From Geopsychrobacter sp. (GTDB lineage Bacteria; Desulfobacterota; Desulfuromonadia; Desulfuromonadales; Geopsychrobacteraceae), in contig JAUXIR010000024.1 in the NCBI GenBank assembly GCA_030620915.1, positions 1 through 10,653 on the forward strand: 10,653 nt of DNA, given 5' to 3'. Position 1 is the stretch's first letter; every line of letters starts with the position of its first letter. The notes under the pieces were generated by a model. That model was not told the origin of the DNA. It ran no database searches and worked only from the letters and a program-made list of their open reading frames with translations. Positions 1 through 6,512 of the stretch are shown piece after piece. Both the position numbers and the translations under genes were made by a program.

Positions 1-67
1 GGAAAACGCCGATGTGATTGCACTCCGTGAGACGTTGAGTCAGGGCGATGCTGACCTGAATCTGTAA
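1..67 (+). CDS. C-terminal end of an unidentified protein (5' cut by window edge)
   Basis: The plus-strand frame starting at base 2 is open from the window edge to a TAA at 65-67. It encodes 21 residues, ENADVIALRETLSQGDADLNL. Only this tail is visible, so I cannot name the protein. That it is a real gene end is an inference: the frame is open, and a T-rich run follows at about 121-131. It lies outside the left 33-bp inverted repeat, which begins 35 nt after the stop. Because a prepilin gene follows on the same strand, the tail could belong to a pilus gene, but nothing in the residues shows that. Confidence 0.4.
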   Translation, partial: ENADVIALRETLSQGDADLNL

Positions 68-102
68 AGGGCAAGCAACGTTAGTGCCGGCTGGCAGAGA
101 TG

Positions 103-135
103 CAAGCCGTTTACCAAACGTGTTGTTTTTTAGAT
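103..135. repeat. Left copy of 33-bp perfect inverted repeat
   Basis: This copy is identical to the reverse complement of 2730-2762 over all 33 bases. The core reads ccgtttaccaaacgtg followed by ttgttttttagat. It contains a small palindrome, cgttt-acc-aaacg (108-120), and then a T-rich run, so it could also act as a weak terminator for the gene ending at 67. After position 135 the two copies differ by a one-base slip and then diverge. A 33-bp exact match is far beyond chance for a sequence of this size. Confidence 0.85.
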
Positions 136-161
136 GACCGGATTGACCAGTAAAAATGCAT

Positions 162-198
162 AAAAGCGGCAAGAATCGTTAAGGTTTTTGCCGCTTTT
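162..198 (+). terminator. Strong intrinsic terminator between the left repeat and the pilin gene
   Basis: A perfect 11-bp stem, AAAAGCGGCAA (162-172) with TTGCCGCTTTT (188-198), encloses a 15-nt loop and ends in a run of five T on the plus strand. On the minus strand the stem is followed by four T, so it may also work leftward. It would stop transcripts arriving from the gene that ends at 67 before they reach the prepilin gene. It would therefore insulate the left end of the putative mobile element. Confidence 0.8.
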
Positions 199-257
199 TA
201 CGTAAAAGCATACACGGTCGCATGAATCTCCTTAACATACCAACCGAGGATTAAAGT

Positions 258-809
258 GTGAAAAATAATCGCGCGTTCACTCTCATAGAAGTCATGGTCG
301 TCTTATCCGTATTGGCCATTATTGCTATTTTGGCGTATGGTTTTTTTGGAAATATTTACAAAGAAGCCATTGATAAAAAGGTCGCCGTAGAGGTCCACAA
401 AGAACTGGTCGCATATGCCGACGCCGCACTGGAGTATGAAAGAAGAACAGGCTCCCTGCCCGGCGCCTTCAGTATTTCATCGGTCAACGCAAATGGCATC
501 GCCCTGTTGGGAGAGGGTGTTATGAGAACCATCCCCGGAAATAAAGGGGGAGCTGGATGGGTTCAATCGGGAAGGTATTATCAATATGGCCTAACAGACC
601 TTAAATGCGGCACGGCAGCAAATGATTTTTACGTCAGCATCACAGGAATCAACAATGAAGCATGTCAGATTTATAACGACACATTCTCAACCAATCTTGT
701 CGGACAAATGCCCGGGAACCAACCGGCGCTTCTAGGATTTTTGCCCGACACAACCTATGCCTATAATGGCGGCCCCTGTAAAGTCTATATGCCGATTCAG
801 TGTTTGTAG
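258..809 (+). CDS. Type IV pilin-like prepilin (N-methylation motif)
   Basis: The 183-residue protein opens with a class III signal: short basic leader MKNNRA, cleavage before F7, then FTLIEVMVVLSVLAIIAILAY. The mature chain thus has the conserved Glu at position 5 and a hydrophobic N-terminal helix for membrane storage and filament packing. The -1 residue is Ala rather than the commoner Gly, which prepilin peptidases tolerate. The globular part carries four cysteines (117, 136, 174, 182), with two near the C-terminus that could form the disulfide loop usual in pilins. I cannot tell a major pilin from a minor pilin or a type II secretion pseudopilin; the segment around residues 50-95 loosely recalls type IVb PilS-like pilins. 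The start is GTG at 258, chosen because GAGGA lies 7 nt upstream. The gene is alone, without assembly genes, converges on a transposase 60 nt away, and lies inside the inverted repeats. No convincing promoter was recognised. Confidence 0.8.
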   Translation: MKNNRAFTLIEVMVVLSVLAIIAILAYGFFGNIYKEAIDKKVAVEVHKELVAYADAALEYERRTGSLPGAFSISSVNANGIALLGEGVMRTIPGNKGGAGWVQSGRYYQYGLTDLKCGTAANDFYVSITGINNEACQIYNDTFSTNLVGQMPGNQPALLGFLPDTTYAYNGGPCKVYMPIQCL

Positions 810-869
810 GGCTGGGCTTACACGACGCAGACAATTCAGCTTGGCTGATTCGTAAATACTGCCTACCAA

Positions 870-2681
870 TCAGGCCTCAAAGGTTAGAACGTCGGTGAGC
901 CGAACCTTGCTCCGCGCAAGGCCAAGTCGCATGGCAGGTGTCTTTTTGTCATCCCCAACCTCAAGGTAGTTGTAATTCACCCGATAGATATCGAGCAGCA
1001 TCGCAACTATTTCAGGGTTGTAGGCGTTTCGTTGGTACCAGATTCTACCTGTGTTGCTGGCAGAACTCGGTGCCCGAGATAGCAGAGACAGGCTGTTCCG
1101 AATCTGAGCGAAGAACCGGTCGATTCCATGCAGACTGGCCTTGTCCATCAGGGCCGCCAAGTGCCCATCATCATAGTCATTAAAGTCAGTCAGGTGGCAA
1201 ACCTTCTTCTCGGGTTCACTTTTGATGCGGCTCAAAACATCAACCCACATATCCTTCCAGGGGCCAACAGGCTTCTTCATCTGCACAGCTCTCTCAATCA
1301 ACATCCTTCGCAAGGAAGTATCAGAAATATCGTAAGGGTATTCACGCGCTAGCTTATCAACTTGAGCGCGAACCTCTCTCATCGCCCGCTGTTTCTGGTC
1401 ATTTGTCATGGTCTTGTTGATGCTGACGTAGAAGGCATCGCACTCCCTGGCCACCACCCGGTCTTGAAAGGCGGCCAAGCACGCCGCCCTGATGCCAGAC
1501 TCCTGGTCGAGAAAAAAGCGGAGCTTCCCAACGTGCTTAAACATGTCTCGAAGAAAAAAGAAGTGCCCGTAGAGCGTATATTCCGCATGGACCTGCATAC
1601 CCTTCGTTGGAAAACGGGTATATTCTGCGGGCAAATCAAAGGACTCGACATCCGTTCTGGCCAGAGCTTCCTTGTAGGTCTGGTTGATTGAGTGCTGAAG
1701 CCCAAGATGACCACCATCCTGCCGAATTTCAGACATGATGGCCTTTTCTGCGATGGCAGGGGCATAGTCAGCCTGGAGCCACAACCGGGCATACCGGCGA
1801 AATGGCGCCTTGACGTCATGGTCTCCAGCCTCACGAGCGTCGCGCCCAATCATCCCCGGGTCGAGCGAAGGGTCGTAGTTGAGATGAATTCCAAAAACGT
1901 AACTTGAAACATTGTCTGCGGTTCCGAGCGCATGAAATTGCGTCTGACGCTTATCTTTGCGATTGGTCCAGTTCACCATATGGTCTTGCCGGTCGACGGA
2001 CAGATAGAGCTTGTCCAGTGGCAGTTCGCCGGTTAAGAGGCGCCGCTCACGGCGGGCAACAAAGGCCATCGTTTGCCGGTGGATGAATCGAATTTTGTCG
2101 TAAAGAGTTTTCTGATTGATTCCAGAAATTTTGCATATGCGGCGCATCGGCACAGCGTTGACCAGCATACTAAAGACTTCTGAGTTTTTGTGCGGGAGAA
2201 GATGGTTCTTTGCAGGCTTGCTGACATTAATAGAGAATGTCTTTTTACAAGCGAGGCACAAGAAGCGCGGTGACCCAGCGGCGGTCGTGCTGTGCCGACG
2301 GTATTTCCCCTTGGATTCGCTGACACCGATATCGAAATTTGAGCAATTAGGATTCTGACAGGAAGGCTCGGCAACCTTCAGATATGAAGAAATCCGGGTT
2401 TTCTCTTCGTAGACGCCCTGATTACTCTTGATGGGAGGCGCCTCTTTGCACTTAAGGCAGATGATGGCTGGTGCACCTTGGCGGTTGTTGCTATAACTGC
2501 CGCTTGTGACCCTATAGCTGTCGCGACCACGTGCCTGTGCGCCGGGTCCCCTCGGTTGCTTTTCTGTGCTGGCCGGAACACCAAAGTTCATACAGTTCGG
2601 GTTTTTACAGAAATTAACCTGCATGCCCTCAACTTCGACCGGAACTCTTGGCTTGCTGCCACTGTTTGTAGAAACAGACAT
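870..2681 (-). CDS. Large zinc-ribbon DDE-like transposase (insertion element protein)
   Basis: The protein has 603 residues. Visible architecture: two tandem C4 zinc ribbons (C25/C30/C75/C78 and C108/C113/C142/C145), the second ending in an InsA-like FLCLACKKTFS; a helix-turn-helix at about 169-204 (RRICKISGINQKTLYDKI); then an RNase H-like core. Likely catalytic acids are D230 (LYLSVDRQ), D392 (FFLDQESGIRAA) and D521 (GIDRFFAQIR), the last where a Glu is usual. The tail KTPAMRLGLA resembles the C-terminal motif of several DDE transposases. It recalls an IS1-type InsA zinc/HTH domain fused to a longer core, but it is far longer than IS1 transposase (about 230 residues), and I cannot assign an IS family. 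The start is ATG 2681, with AAGGGG 7 nt upstream inside a hairpin; M20 (codon at 2624-2622) is a weaker alternative. No frameshift or internal stop is seen, so it looks intact. It probably binds the flanking 33-bp repeats. Confidence 0.75.
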   Translation of the reverse strand: MSVSTNSGSKPRVPVEVEGMQVNFCKNPNCMNFGVPASTEKQPRGPGAQARGRDSYRVTSGSYSNNRQGAPAIICLKCKEAPPIKSNQGVYEEKTRISSYLKVAEPSCQNPNCSNFDIGVSESKGKYRRHSTTAAGSPRFLCLACKKTFSINVSKPAKNHLLPHKNSEVFSMLVNAVPMRRICKISGINQKTLYDKIRFIHRQTMAFVARRERRLLTGELPLDKLYLSVDRQDHMVNWTNRKDKRQTQFHALGTADNVSSYVFGIHLNYDPSLDPGMIGRDAREAGDHDVKAPFRRYARLWLQADYAPAIAEKAIMSEIRQDGGHLGLQHSINQTYKEALARTDVESFDLPAEYTRFPTKGMQVHAEYTLYGHFFFLRDMFKHVGKLRFFLDQESGIRAACLAAFQDRVVARECDAFYVSINKTMTNDQKQRAMREVRAQVDKLAREYPYDISDTSLRRMLIERAVQMKKPVGPWKDMWVDVLSRIKSEPEKKVCHLTDFNDYDDGHLAALMDKASLHGIDRFFAQIRNSLSLLSRAPSSASNTGRIWYQRNAYNPEIVAMLLDIYRVNYNYLEVGDDKKTPAMRLGLARSKVRLTDVLTFEA

Positions 2682-2686
2682 AAGAA

Positions 2687-2715
2687 AACCCCTTAGTCGT
2701 AAAGACTAAGGGGTT
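2687..2715 (-). promoter_or_regulatory. 12-bp hairpin that sequesters the transposase ribosome binding site
   Basis: Perfect 12-bp inverted repeat: AACCCCTTAGTC (2687-2698) pairs with GACTAAGGGGTT (2704-2715) around a 5-nt loop. On the minus-strand transcript the downstream arm contains the AAGGGG Shine-Dalgarno (2694-2689) of the transposase ATG at 2681. RNA entering from the right would fold this and hide the ribosome binding site. The arm is followed by TTTTCTT, so it might also terminate transcription. A transcript starting at the element's own predicted promoter would begin around 2697-2695 and lack the upstream arm, leaving the site free. The same logic is known for IS10 and IS50. The folding is seen in sequence; the regulatory role is inferred. 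Confidence 0.65.
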
Positions 2716-2730
2716 GAGGGATATTGTCAA
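2703..2730 (-). promoter_or_regulatory. Predicted transposase promoter abutting the right inverted repeat
   Basis: On the minus strand a consensus -35 box TTGACA (2730-2725) is followed after 16 bases by TAGTCT (2708-2703), a poor -10 box matching TATAAT at three positions. Spacings of 17-19 give no better hexamer. The strong -35 with a weak -10 is common in insertion sequences, which keep transposase expression low. The -35 box starts at the inner edge of the repeat. Predicted initiation falls in the downstream arm of the hairpin at 2687-2715. Confidence 0.45.
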
Positions 2731-2762
2731 TCTAAAAAACAACACGTTTGGTAAACGGCTTG
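2730..2762. repeat. Right copy of 33-bp perfect inverted repeat
   Basis: Exact reverse complement of 103-135, containing the palindrome cgttt-ggt-aaacg (2745-2757). It lies 32 nt beyond the stop of the small zinc-ribbon gene, just as the left copy lies 35 nt beyond the stop of the partial gene. In both cases the repeat is in the same orientation relative to the outside gene. Further out, the similarity decays to scattered matches (for example gccgg then gca). Confidence 0.85.
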
Positions 2763-2794
2763 GCTAAATGCCCGGCCTTTTTCAAAATGACGCA

Positions 2795-2950
2795 TCAGCC
2801 CAGATAAAGGTTCTGGTTGCGCGCACGATTGGCAAGAATCGTCGGATCGACCACCTCACCACAGGCGCAACATCTCCAGGCGTCGAATGCCCGCACAAAG
2901 TCATAATACTTTTCTGCATACATTCTGCTTTTGCATTTAGGACATTTCAT
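2795..2950 (-). CDS. Small zinc-ribbon protein (51 residues)
   Basis: ATG at 2950 to TGA at 2797-2795 encodes 51 residues beginning MKCPKCKSRMYAEKYYDF and ending NQNLYLG. C3-x2-C6 and C27-x2-C30 (with an extra C28) form a treble-clef or rubredoxin-like zinc knuckle around an aromatic-rich linker (YYDFVRAFDAWRC). A very strong Shine-Dalgarno, GGGGAGG, ends 6 nt before the ATG, which argues strongly for real translation. I recall similar tiny proteins of the form CPxC...DF...AWRCxxCG in Geobacter-like genomes, with no established function; nucleic-acid or protein binding is only a guess. It lies downstream of the ComEA-like gene on the same strand with a 127-nt gap and converges on the putative mobile element. 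No good sigma-70 promoter was found. A TGGCAC at about 3043-3038 (minus strand) recalls a sigma-54 -24 box, but the -12 half is poor. Confidence 0.8.
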   Translation of the reverse strand: MKCPKCKSRMYAEKYYDFVRAFDAWRCCACGEVVDPTILANRARNQNLYLG

Positions 2951-3077
2951 TTGAGACCTCCCCGGCGGTTTTAAGACAAAAGACGAATTACGTCTAAAAG
3001 TTCTAACCCTGACGAAGATCTATACTTCATGAGATGTGCCAAGCCGCGTCAATACTTGATTGATTTCACATTTTCCA

Positions 3078-3671
3078 TTAACGATTAACTTTCTGACTGT
3101 TTTTCAGTAACTTAGGGACCGTAAAAAAAGGCTTCCATTTAGCGATCCGCTTCAATCCGACCCCCTTAACCCTTTGCAACTCTTTAAGCGAACCAAAATC
3201 GCCATTTTTATGACGATCATTCTCAATACGTAGCGCCAGTGAGGGTCCGACACCCGGCAGGTCATCCCAGTCGGTTCCTGACATTCGATTCACATGCAAT
3301 GGAATGCCCAGTGACATCCGCATCGCGGCCGGCATCCAACCCAGATCTACAGAGACGACAGCACCATCAACTATATGAAATATAAGCATTTTTCCGTCAA
3401 TAATGACAGCTTTGCCAAGAAGCTCCTGTTGCAAATATGTGGGAACCGATATCCCCGCCAAATTAATGACGTCAAGCAGCTGCGAAGCGTCATTTATTTG
3501 ATGAATTCCATCGAGCCTCGCTGCATTATCGAGTAAGAGGATTTGCATCCCCTGTCTGCCGGAAACACGCAGGGCCGGACTCTCTTCAGATAGAAAAGAG
3601 ACCCGGCCCAAATCGTAAACCGTCAAACCCAGCATTAACAGCAACAGCAGCCATCCCCCCCGAGCCACCAT
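3078..3671 (-). CDS. ComEA-like membrane-anchored helix-hairpin-helix protein
   Basis: The 197-residue protein begins MVARGG, followed at once by a hydrophobic signal anchor (about 7-23), so the rest should be periplasmic. A middle part (about 40-110, LDGIHQINDASQLLDVINLAG) resembles the SLBB/beta-grasp region seen in ComEA proteins. The C-terminal third has two helix-hairpin-helix motifs, LPGVGPSLALRI (about 138-149) and VKGVGLKRIAKW (about 168-179), which bind the DNA backbone without sequence preference. ComEA proteins bind incoming DNA during natural transformation, usually with a type IV pilus; that role is inferred by family. Start choice: ATG 3671 lies 4 nt after the cimA stop and puts the anchor at the N-terminus. 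A TTG start at 3719 would overlap cimA by 44 nt. No clear Shine-Dalgarno precedes 3671, so translation is probably coupled to cimA. Confidence 0.8.
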   Translation of the reverse strand: MVARGGWLLLLLMLGLTVYDLGRVSFLSEESPALRVSGRQGMQILLLDNAARLDGIHQINDASQLLDVINLAGISVPTYLQQELLGKAVIIDGKMLIFHIVDGAVVSVDLGWMPAAMRMSLGIPLHVNRMSGTDWDDLPGVGPSLALRIENDRHKNGDFGSLKELQRVKGVGLKRIAKWKPFFTVPKLLKNSQKVNR

Positions 3672-3675
3672 CGAG

Positions 3676-5247
3676 CTATTCGCCTGAATCCTTAAGGAGT
3701 TTATACTGTAGTGCATCAATCAAGGCATGGTAGGAGGCATCGATAATATTCTCACTGACCCCGACCGTCCCCCAACGACACTCCTTGTCCCCCGATTCAA
3801 CCAGTACCCGGGTAAAGGATTCAGTCCCATTGCCGGCAGGCAAGACACGCACCTTATAATCAAGCAGCTTCATCTCGCCGATCTGGGGGTAAAAGTTTTC
3901 CAGCGCCTTACGCAGAGCGCGGTCCAAGGCATTCACCGGGCCATTGCCATCAGCTGCGGTGTGCTCTATCTTGCCGCCGACCCTGACCTTGACCGTCGCT
4001 TCTGAGATGGGGCTGGTATCTTCGCTGCGGCGGGTATCGATTACCCGGAAAGCCAGAACCTGAAAGTAGCTCTTGACCTTCCCCAGGGAACGGCGCATCA
4101 GAAGCTCGAATGAAGCCTCGGCGCCCTCAAACTGATAACCCTTATTCTCCATCTCCTTGATCTCTTCAAGGATCTCCAGGGTTACCGGATCCTTGCTGTC
4201 GAGCGACAGGCCATATTCTTCGGCTTTGATCAGGATATTTGAGCGCCCCGACAGGTCGGAAACCAGCACCCTGGTCGCATTGCCGACTTTTTCAGGCCGC
4301 ATATGCTCGTAGGTTTCAGGATGACGCTGAATCGCCGAGACATGGACCCCGCCCTTGTGGGCGAAGGCGGAGTTGCCGGTATAGGGTTGATGCTTATTCG
4401 GCACCAGGTTGGCCAGTTCATAGACATAGCGGGACAGCTTGCGCAGGCCGGTCATCTGCTGATCGCTGATCAGTTCATGCCCCATCTTCAACTGAAGCGC
4501 TGGGATGATTGAACAGAGGTTGGCGTTACCGCAGCGCTCGCCGAAACCGTTGATCGTCCCCTGAACCTGAACGGCACCCAGCTCGACTGCCATCAGCGAG
4601 TTTGCAACGGCGCATTCAGAATCGTTGTGCGCATGGATGCCCAAGGGGATAGAAACTGCGACTTTGACCGCCTGCATGATCGCTGCGAACTCATGGGGCA
4701 GGGTTCCACCATTGGTGTCACACAGTGCAATGCAATCGACCCCTGCATCGGCAGCGGCCTGCAGGGTCTTGATGGCATATGCGGGGTTGGCCTTATAGCC
4801 ATCGAAGAAGTGCTCGGCATCGTAGATCACCTCACCAACCCGCTGCTTGAGATAAGCCAGCGAATCATGAATCAATTCCAGATTCTCTTCAAGGCTGATG
4901 CGTAACGCCTCATGAACATGGAAATCCCAGCTTTTACCGAAGATGGTGACGACGTCGGGTGCGGCAGCAAGCAGGGTCTGAATGTTATTATCTTCAGCCG
5001 GAGTCACTTTCGCACGACGGGTCGAACCAAAGGCCGCAATCTTGGCCGTAGCAAGGGTTTCATCCTTTATCGCTTCAAAGAAAGCGATATCTTTCGGGTT
5101 TGATCCAGGCCAGCCACCCTCGATATAATCGATCCCCAGGTCATCCAGACGGTGGGCAATATTGACCTTATCCTGCACCAGGAAGGAGATATCCTCCGCC
5201 TGGGTCCCGTCCCTTAATGTAGTATCGTAAAGTTTGATCCGACTCAT
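3676..5247 (-). CDS. cimA: (R)-citramalate synthase
   Basis: Condenses pyruvate and acetyl-CoA to (R)-citramalate, the first step of the threonine-independent route to 2-oxobutyrate and isoleucine, in the cytosol. The 523-residue protein has the HMGL-like barrel with [17 protein letters not shown] near the N-terminus, the metal-binding HAHND (about 205-209) and [15 protein letters not shown] (about 230-244). It ends in a LeuA-type regulatory dimerisation domain (about 400-515). The [10 protein letters not shown] signature and the length fit the CimA group rather than 2-isopropylmalate or homocitrate synthase. The start is ATG 5247, with AAAGG upstream; a GTG at 5250 is equally in frame. It follows lysC by 44 nt and precedes the ComEA-like gene by 4 nt. 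The pairing with aspartate kinase puts two entry points for branched-chain and aspartate-family amino acids on one transcript; feedback through the C-terminal domain is likely. Confidence 0.93.
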   Translation of the reverse strand: MSRIKLYDTTLRDGTQAEDISFLVQDKVNIAHRLDDLGIDYIEGGWPGSNPKDIAFFEAIKDETLATAKIAAFGSTRRAKVTPAEDNNIQTLLAAAPDVVTIFGKSWDFHVHEALRISLEENLELIHDSLAYLKQRVGEVIYDAEHFFDGYKANPAYAIKTLQAAADAGVDCIALCDTNGGTLPHEFAAIMQAVKVAVSIPLGIHAHNDSECAVANSLMAVELGAVQVQGTINGFGERCGNANLCSIIPALQLKMGHELISDQQMTGLRKLSRYVYELANLVPNKHQPYTGNSAFAHKGGVHVSAIQRHPETYEHMRPEKVGNATRVLVSDLSGRSNILIKAEEYGLSLDSKDPVTLEILEEIKEMENKGYQFEGAEASFELLMRRSLGKVKSYFQVLAFRVIDTRRSEDTSPISEATVKVRVGGKIEHTAADGNGPVNALDRALRKALENFYPQIGEMKLLDYKVRVLPAGNGTESFTRVLVESGDKECRWGTVGVSENIIDASYHALIDALQYKLLKDSGE

Positions 5248-5291
5248 CACATAACACCTTTCAAAGCCTCGGCCTGGTTGCCGCTACCGCC

Positions 5292-6512
5292 CTACCCCTC
5301 CTTGTTGAGACCGAAGGCCTCATGCAGGACCCGTACGGCAAGTTCAGTGTATTTTTCACTGATCACACAAGAGATCTTGATCTCGCTGGTTGAGATCATT
5401 TCGATATTGATCCCTTCCTTCGACAGAGTGGCAAACATCTGACTGGCGACACCGGCATGAGAGCGCATTCCAACGCCGATGATTGAGATCTTGGAGATAG
5501 CAGGATCGCTGCTGGTTCCCCTGGCGCCGATCTCTAACGCGACCGGCTCGATGATCTGCAGGGCCTTTTTGCAATCGGTTTTCGGCACGGTAAAGGTCAT
5601 GTCGGTCTTACCGTCGCTCGAGACGTTCTGAATGATCATATCGACGGTGATATTCGATTCTGTCAGTGGCGAGAAGATCTGTGCTGCGATCCCCGGCTGG
5701 TCCGGCACACCCAAAACGCTGATCTTCGCCTCATCTTTATTAAAGGCAATCCCTGAAACCAGTACGGTCTCCATCTCCTCGTCCTCCTTCATCACCAGGG
5801 TCCCCTGGCTGTCGTCAAAACTGGAACGGACGTGAATCACCACGCCGTATTTCTTGGCAAATTCTACCGAGCGGATCTGCAGCACCTTGGCGCCGAGTGA
5901 TGCCATTTCAAGCATCTCCTCATAGCTGATTTTATCGATCTTACGTGCTTCAGGAACCATCCGCGGGTCAGTGGTATAGACGCCATCGACATCGGTGTAG
6001 ATTTCGCAAACATCGGCCTTGAGCGCGGCCGCGATCGCCACCGCCGAGGTATCCGAACCACCACGACCCAGCGTGGTGATCGCCCCATTCTCCTCAACAC
6101 CCTGAAATCCGGCACAGATAACGATGGTCTTCTGCGCAAGATCTGCGCGGATATTGGTATCCGGAATACTCTTGATGCGCGCCCTGGCGTGAGAGCTGTC
6201 GGTTCTCATCGGGATCTGCGAACCGAGGTAGCTCTTGGCCTGATAACCCATCGACTGCAGACACATCGACAGCAGGGCGATGGTCACCTGCTCACCGGTC
6301 GATACCAGCACATCATATTCACGATCGCTCGGGAACTCGCACACCTCGTTGGCCAGCGCAACCAAACGGTTGGTTTCGCCGGACATAGCCGAGACGATCA
6401 CAACCACTTCGTTCCCCTCATCGAAGGTCTTGGCGACCCGCGTGGCAACATTGCGGATGCGTTCGATCGTCCCAACCGATGTGCCCCCGTATTTCTGAAC
6501 AACCAGGGCCAT
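5292..6512 (-). CDS. lysC: Aspartate kinase (monofunctional, two ACT domains)
   Basis: Phosphorylates aspartate to 4-aspartyl phosphate, the committed step toward lysine, diaminopimelate, threonine and methionine. The 406-residue protein has the kinase fold with KYGGTSVG (7-14), the substrate/ATP segment [12 protein letters not shown] (146-157) and [13 protein letters not shown] (172-184). Two C-terminal ACT regions follow at about 265-330 ([15 protein letters not shown]) and 341-403 ([17 protein letters not shown]), which bind allosteric lysine or threonine in the family. The length matches Corynebacterium/Bacillus-type alpha subunits. The start ATG at 6512 has AAGGAGG 10 nt upstream. An internal Shine-Dalgarno and ATG (see 5772-5789) could give a separate ACT-only beta subunit. 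A 177-nt gap to tsaE carries a candidate promoter, so lysC may head its own transcript with cimA. Confidence 0.96.
   Translation of the reverse strand: MALVVQKYGGTSVGTIERIRNVATRVAKTFDEGNEVVVIVSAMSGETNRLVALANEVCEFPSDREYDVLVSTGEQVTIALLSMCLQSMGYQAKSYLGSQIPMRTDSSHARARIKSIPDTNIRADLAQKTIVICAGFQGVEENGAITTLGRGGSDTSAVAIAAALKADVCEIYTDVDGVYTTDPRMVPEARKIDKISYEEMLEMASLGAKVLQIRSVEFAKKYGVVIHVRSSFDDSQGTLVMKEDEEMETVLVSGIAFNKDEAKISVLGVPDQPGIAAQIFSPLTESNITVDMIIQNVSSDGKTDMTFTVPKTDCKKALQIIEPVALEIGARGTSSDPAISKISIIGVGMRSHAGVASQMFATLSKEGINIEMISTSEIKISCVISEKYTELAVRVLHEAFGLNKEG
5772..5789 (-). promoter_or_regulatory. Internal ribosome binding site and ATG inside lysC (beta-subunit start)
   Basis: Within lysC the codons for KEDEEM read AAGGAGG (5789-5783), 8 bases, then ATG (5774-5772, Met247). 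This is a perfect Shine-Dalgarno at good spacing, in frame. Starting here would make a 160-residue protein holding both ACT domains. In Bacillus subtilis and Corynebacterium glutamicum, aspartate kinase is an alpha2-beta2 enzyme whose beta subunit of similar size starts at an in-frame internal site in the same place. Use of this site here is inferred. Confidence 0.6.

Larger units (their letters stand above)
103..2762. mobile_element. Putative insertion element with 33-bp terminal inverted repeats, transposase and a pilin-like passenger
   Basis: The two ends (103-135 and 2730-2762) are exact reverse complements over 33 bp. They enclose about 2.66 kb containing a DDE-like transposase gene reading leftward from the right end and a prepilin-like gene reading rightward. 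The transposase promoter and its regulatory hairpin sit immediately inside the right repeat, the normal place for an insertion sequence. I see no convincing target-site duplication: the 8 bases outside each repeat match at only 4 positions. The transposase gene has no closer inverted repeat around it alone. The ends as drawn are an inference. The true boundaries could lie a little further out, because a weak similarity continues for about 15-20 bases on both sides. Confidence 0.5.

Noticed and set aside
833..850. Small stem-loop tcagc-ttg-gctga between the convergent pilin and transposase genes
   Set aside because: It has only a 5-bp stem with one bulged extension and no T run, too weak to call a terminator.
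1406..1849. Minus-strand 147-codon frame inside the transposase gene in another frame, a possible frameshifted product
   Set aside because: The transposase frame is intact across the region. I see no slippery sequence or domain logic for a second product.
839..2765. 8-bp direct repeat gcttggct at 839-846 and 2758-2765, a possible target-site duplication around the transposase alone
   Set aside because: An 8-mer pair is expected by chance in 10 kb. The sequences just inside the two copies do not form a convincing inverted repeat, and the second copy overlaps the 33-bp repeat.
168..2842. 12-bp direct repeat ggcaagaatcgt at 168-179 and 2831-2842
   Set aside because: A few 12-mer repeats are expected by chance in a window this long. 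One copy lies in a terminator stem and loop and the other in the zinc-ribbon coding sequence.
2981..2995. Inverted repeat agacg-aatta-cgtct followed by four T on the minus strand, a possible terminator for the ComEA-like gene
   Set aside because: The stem is 5 bp and mixed in composition. It could be a minor site but is not supportable as a terminator.
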